Part shown: one piece after another, positions 62,599-64,000 of the stretch
Layout: each line of letters opens with the position of its first letter
Position numbering within the stretch: the first letter of the stretch is position 1
Source of the DNA: Corallococcus coralloides DSM 2259
Lineage (GTDB): Bacteria > Myxococcota > Myxococcia > Myxococcales > Myxococcaceae
Reading direction: 5' to 3'
Assembly: GCF_000255295.1 (NCBI RefSeq)
Contig: NC_017030.1
Location: 5,270,001-5,334,000 of the forward strand
Length of the DNA: 64,000 bases
Notes under the pieces: generated by a model
Database searches by the model: none
What the model saw: the letters and a program-made list of their open reading frames with translations, nothing else
Told to the model about the DNA's origin: nothing
Translations under genes and position numbers: made by a program

Positions 62599-62757
62599 TC
62601 ACTTGCAGCCGACCGACGCGACGCAGATGCCGTAACAGTTGTGGACCTTGCGCTTGGTGGTGCAGCACTCTCCGTTGGAGGGCACGCAGGCGCCAGCGGG
62701 AACCTCGGACAGGAACATCTTCAGAAAGCGGTCGCTCAGCGCCTTGAGGATCTTCAT
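62599..62757 (-). CDS. Six-cysteine precursor peptide 1
   Basis: The peptide is 52 aa from the ATG at 62757, with AAAGGA 7 nt upstream (a longer in-frame ATG at 62805 has no such site). The leader starts MKILKALSDRFLKMFLSE. It is amphipathic, with no hydrophobic core long enough for a Sec signal, and ends in Pro-Ala-Gly-Ala. The core follows at Cys24 with spacing C-x6-C-C-x8-C-x3-C-x5-C (residues 24, 31, 32, 41, 45, 51). It is basic and contains GECC and HNCYG. This looks like a disulfide-stabilised, knottin- or defensin-like secreted peptide. No family is recognised, and an antimicrobial or signalling role is only a guess. Confidence 0.85.
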   Translation of the reverse strand: MKILKALSDRFLKMFLSEVPAGACVPSNGECCTTKRKVHNCYGICVASVGCK

Positions 62758-62815
62758 GGTGTGGTCCTTTCGGTATGCGTTGAGAGGGGGGTGAACAACA
62801 TCCACTCAGCGCAAC

Positions 62816-62850
62816 GCGAACGTTACACCTCAAAGGTTATCTGGCGAAAG
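62816..62850 (-). promoter_or_regulatory. Conserved upstream box of peptide gene 1
   Basis: Thirty of 35 bases match the box at 63154-63188. On the plus strand the shared parts are GCGAACGTTACA, CAAAGGTTAT and GGCGAAAG. It lies 59 nt from the start codon, followed toward the gene by a leader stretch of 26 nt (62763-62788) identical to that of peptide gene 2. It is a probable promoter, and the sigma factor is not assigned. Confidence 0.6.
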
Positions 62851-62906
62851 AGTGATTTCGCGGAATCTAAGTATTTAGAGATTAACGCAGCGCACCTTGC
62901 CAGGGA

Positions 62907-62936
62907 CGGCTGGACGCCGTGCGGCACGTCCAGCCG
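62907..62936 (-). terminator. Hairpin downstream of peptide gene 2
   Basis: CGGCTGGACG (62907-62916) and CGTCCAGCCG (62927-62936) form a perfect 10-bp stem with a 10-nt loop, 17 nt after the stop of peptide gene 2. It is a sequence relative of the hairpin at 62550-62582. Confidence 0.5.
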
Positions 62937-62953
62937 GGGTCATGACGCAGGAA

Positions 62954-63109
62954 TCAGCAGACAGGCGACCGGGTGCAGACGCCATAGCAGTTGTGGCTCA
63001 TGCGCCGGGCGTTGCAGCACTCGCCATGGTTGATGACGCACGCACCTGCGGGAACCTCGGACAGGAACAGCTTCAGGAAGCGGTCGCTCATCGCCTTGAG
63101 GATCTTCAC
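62954..63109 (-). CDS. Six-cysteine precursor peptide 2 (GTG start)
   Basis: The peptide is 51 aa from a GTG at 63109, with AAAGGA 6 nt upstream, at the place where peptide gene 1 has ATG. The leader (MKILKAMSDRFLKLFLSE, then VPAGA) differs from peptide 1 at only two positions. The core keeps the identical spacing C-x6-C-C-x8-C-x3-C-x5-C, GECC and HNCYG, while most other core residues have changed. Conserved leader and cysteines with a variable core is the usual pattern of exported peptide families. It ends on the last cysteine. Confidence 0.85.
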   Translation of the reverse strand: MKILKAMSDRFLKLFLSEVPAGACVINHGECCNARRMSHNCYGVCTRSPVC

Positions 63110-63474
63110 GGTGGGTCCTTTCGGTATGCGTTGAGAGGGTTTCTCGACGCGATGCGAACGTTACATTCCAAAGGTTATGCGGCGAAAGCCAGCTTTCATG
63201 GAATAACAGCACTCAATGAATAACGCGCCGCGCCTTTCCCGGGTGCTCCTCGATGAAGGGGAAAGGCTTTCATCGGAGAGCCCGGATTCGTAGCAGGAAA
63301 GATAGAGGCAAGGGATGTCGGGTTGGACCGCCGTGGCGCTGGGGTGACTCAGGCGCGAAGAGTAGAAGCTCCCGCTAGAGTCCTGCGCTCCTCTCCTGAG
63401 TCAGGCACCCGTCCGGCGTGGACGCGGATTGCCGTTCAGGAAGGCTCATCCAGTTGCACACGGGGGAGAAGTCC
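63110..63474. promoter_or_regulatory. Divergent control region between peptide gene 2 and second RCC1 lipoprotein
   Basis: The 365-bp gap contains the 26-nt leader shared with peptide gene 1 (63114-63139) and the conserved box at 63154-63188 driving peptide gene 2 (45 nt from its start). An AT-richer stretch follows to 63230. For the plus-strand lipoprotein it holds the block 63331-63360, which is also found upstream of its paralogue, and a GGGGGAGA ribosome binding site. No further gene is seen. Confidence 0.55.
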
Positions 63475-64000
63475 ATGAGACAAGTGAGTCGAAGAGGGCT
63501 GGCGTGTCTGGCGTTGAGTCTGGTGCTGGCGTTGGCCGGCTGCGGTGGGGCGCAGCAATCCGAGGAGGCGGAAGGCAGCGCGCAAGCGGTGGTGACGCTG
63601 CCGCAGGCCCTCAGTGCCAGCGACGTGGCGCGGGTGGAGCTCACGGTGAGCGGCACCGGCATGACGACGCGCACCGACGCGCTGGTGAAGACGGGAGGGC
63701 AGTGGAGTGGGGTGTTGGGGCAGTTGCCCGCGGGCACCGGCCGTACCTTCAGTGCCCAGGCCTTCGATGCCTCCAATGCTGTGCGCTACGCAGGCCAGGT
63801 AACGCCCGTCACCATCCAGGCCGGCCAGACGACGGCGGTGACGCTGCTGCTTCAGGAGGTGAATGCGCCTGCGCCCTTCGACAATGCGGCCCCGCGGATC
63901 CTCTCGCTGGTGGCCAGCCCCGGCACCGTCGCGCCGGGTGGCCAGGTGGCCCTTCAGGCCACCGCGGAGGACCCCAACGTGGGCGACGTGCTGACCTACG
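63475..64000 (+). CDS. Second RCC1-type lipoprotein, 5' part only
   Basis: The ATG at 63475 opens a frame that runs off the right edge. The signal peptide ends in the lipobox ALAGC (Cys23). The following residues are nearly identical to those of the gene at 56583 (AEGSAQAVVTLPQALSASD, then QLPAGTGR and EVNAP-PF-NAAPRILSLVAS), so the same Ig-like domains and RCC1 blades are expected beyond the window. Confidence 0.9.
   Translation, partial: MRQVSRRGLACLALSLVLALAGCGGAQQSEEAEGSAQAVVTLPQALSASDVARVELTVSGTGMTTRTDALVKTGGQWSGVLGQLPAGTGRTFSAQAFDASNAVRYAGQVTPVTIQAGQTTAVTLLLQEVNAPAPFDNAAPRILSLVASPGTVAPGGQVALQATAEDPNVGDVLTY

Noticed and set aside
62599-62805. Longer start for peptide 1 at 62805
   Set aside because: The extra 16 residues cover the conserved 26-nt untranslated leader, lack a ribosome binding site, and have no counterpart in peptide 2.
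62599-63109. Precursor peptides as lipoproteins or double-glycine bacteriocins
   Set aside because: The leader has no hydrophobic core or lipobox (AGAC lacks the usual Leu/Val), it does not fit the LS-EL-GG pattern, and no C39 domain is present in the exporter.

Overview
The window is GC-rich DNA that looks like a myxobacterium of the Corallococcus/Myxococcus type. This is an inference from gene content: giant hybrid NRPS/PKS genes with a fatty acyl-AMP ligase loader, a PilZ-like domain of the kind abundant in Myxococcus, RCC1-repeat lipoproteins, and GTG/TTG starts. No rRNA or tRNA gene was seen.

Layout. (1) Positions 1-31322, minus strand, are one uninterrupted reading frame of at least 10,440 codons. 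It starts at a GTG at 31322 and runs off the left edge. It encodes a lipopeptide assembly line: FAAL-ACP, C-A-PCP, KS-AT-ACP, C plus a degenerate A domain split by a luciferase-like monooxygenase, C-A-PCP-E, C-A-PCP-E, C-A-PCP, C-A-PCP, C-A. (2) 31459-44918 holds housekeeping and stand-alone genes: a PilZ-Hsp70 fusion, guaB, a lipoprotein, guaA, a PhyH-type dioxygenase, a gluzincin-like lipoprotein, an S46 dipeptidyl-peptidase, an AraC regulator divergent from a metallo-beta-lactamase-fold hydrolase, and a secreted amidohydrolase. (3) 44955-45650 is a tandem array of ten 71-bp units carrying a hairpin core. The same core also sits inside the coding sequence of the giant NRPS. (4) 45750-56258, minus strand, is a second, four-gene NRPS/PKS operon: A-PCP-C-A-PCP, KS-AT-ACP, type II thioesterase, acyl-CoA dehydrogenase. 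(5) 56583-64000 holds two paralogous RCC1-type lipoprotein genes (plus strand) flanking a minus-strand operon. That operon encodes two six-cysteine micro-peptides, a MauE-like membrane protein, a TlpA/MauD-like thioredoxin-fold protein, an ABC exporter without a peptidase domain, and an S26 signal-peptidase-like protease.

How the genes may work together. The best candidate for an undescribed system is 59134-63109. Short precursors have an amphipathic leader ending in Ala-Gly-Ala followed by a strictly conserved C-x6-C-C-x8-C-x3-C-x5-C core. They sit next to everything needed for leader cleavage (S26), export (ABC) and disulfide formation (MauE plus the CxxC protein). One of the two precursor genes starts with GTG and is easy to miss. 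Each precursor has its own copy of a conserved upstream box, an identical 26-nt leader and a downstream hairpin, which points to duplication of a complete expression unit. The two megasynthase loci are separated by about 14 kb of unrelated genes and are probably independent pathways.
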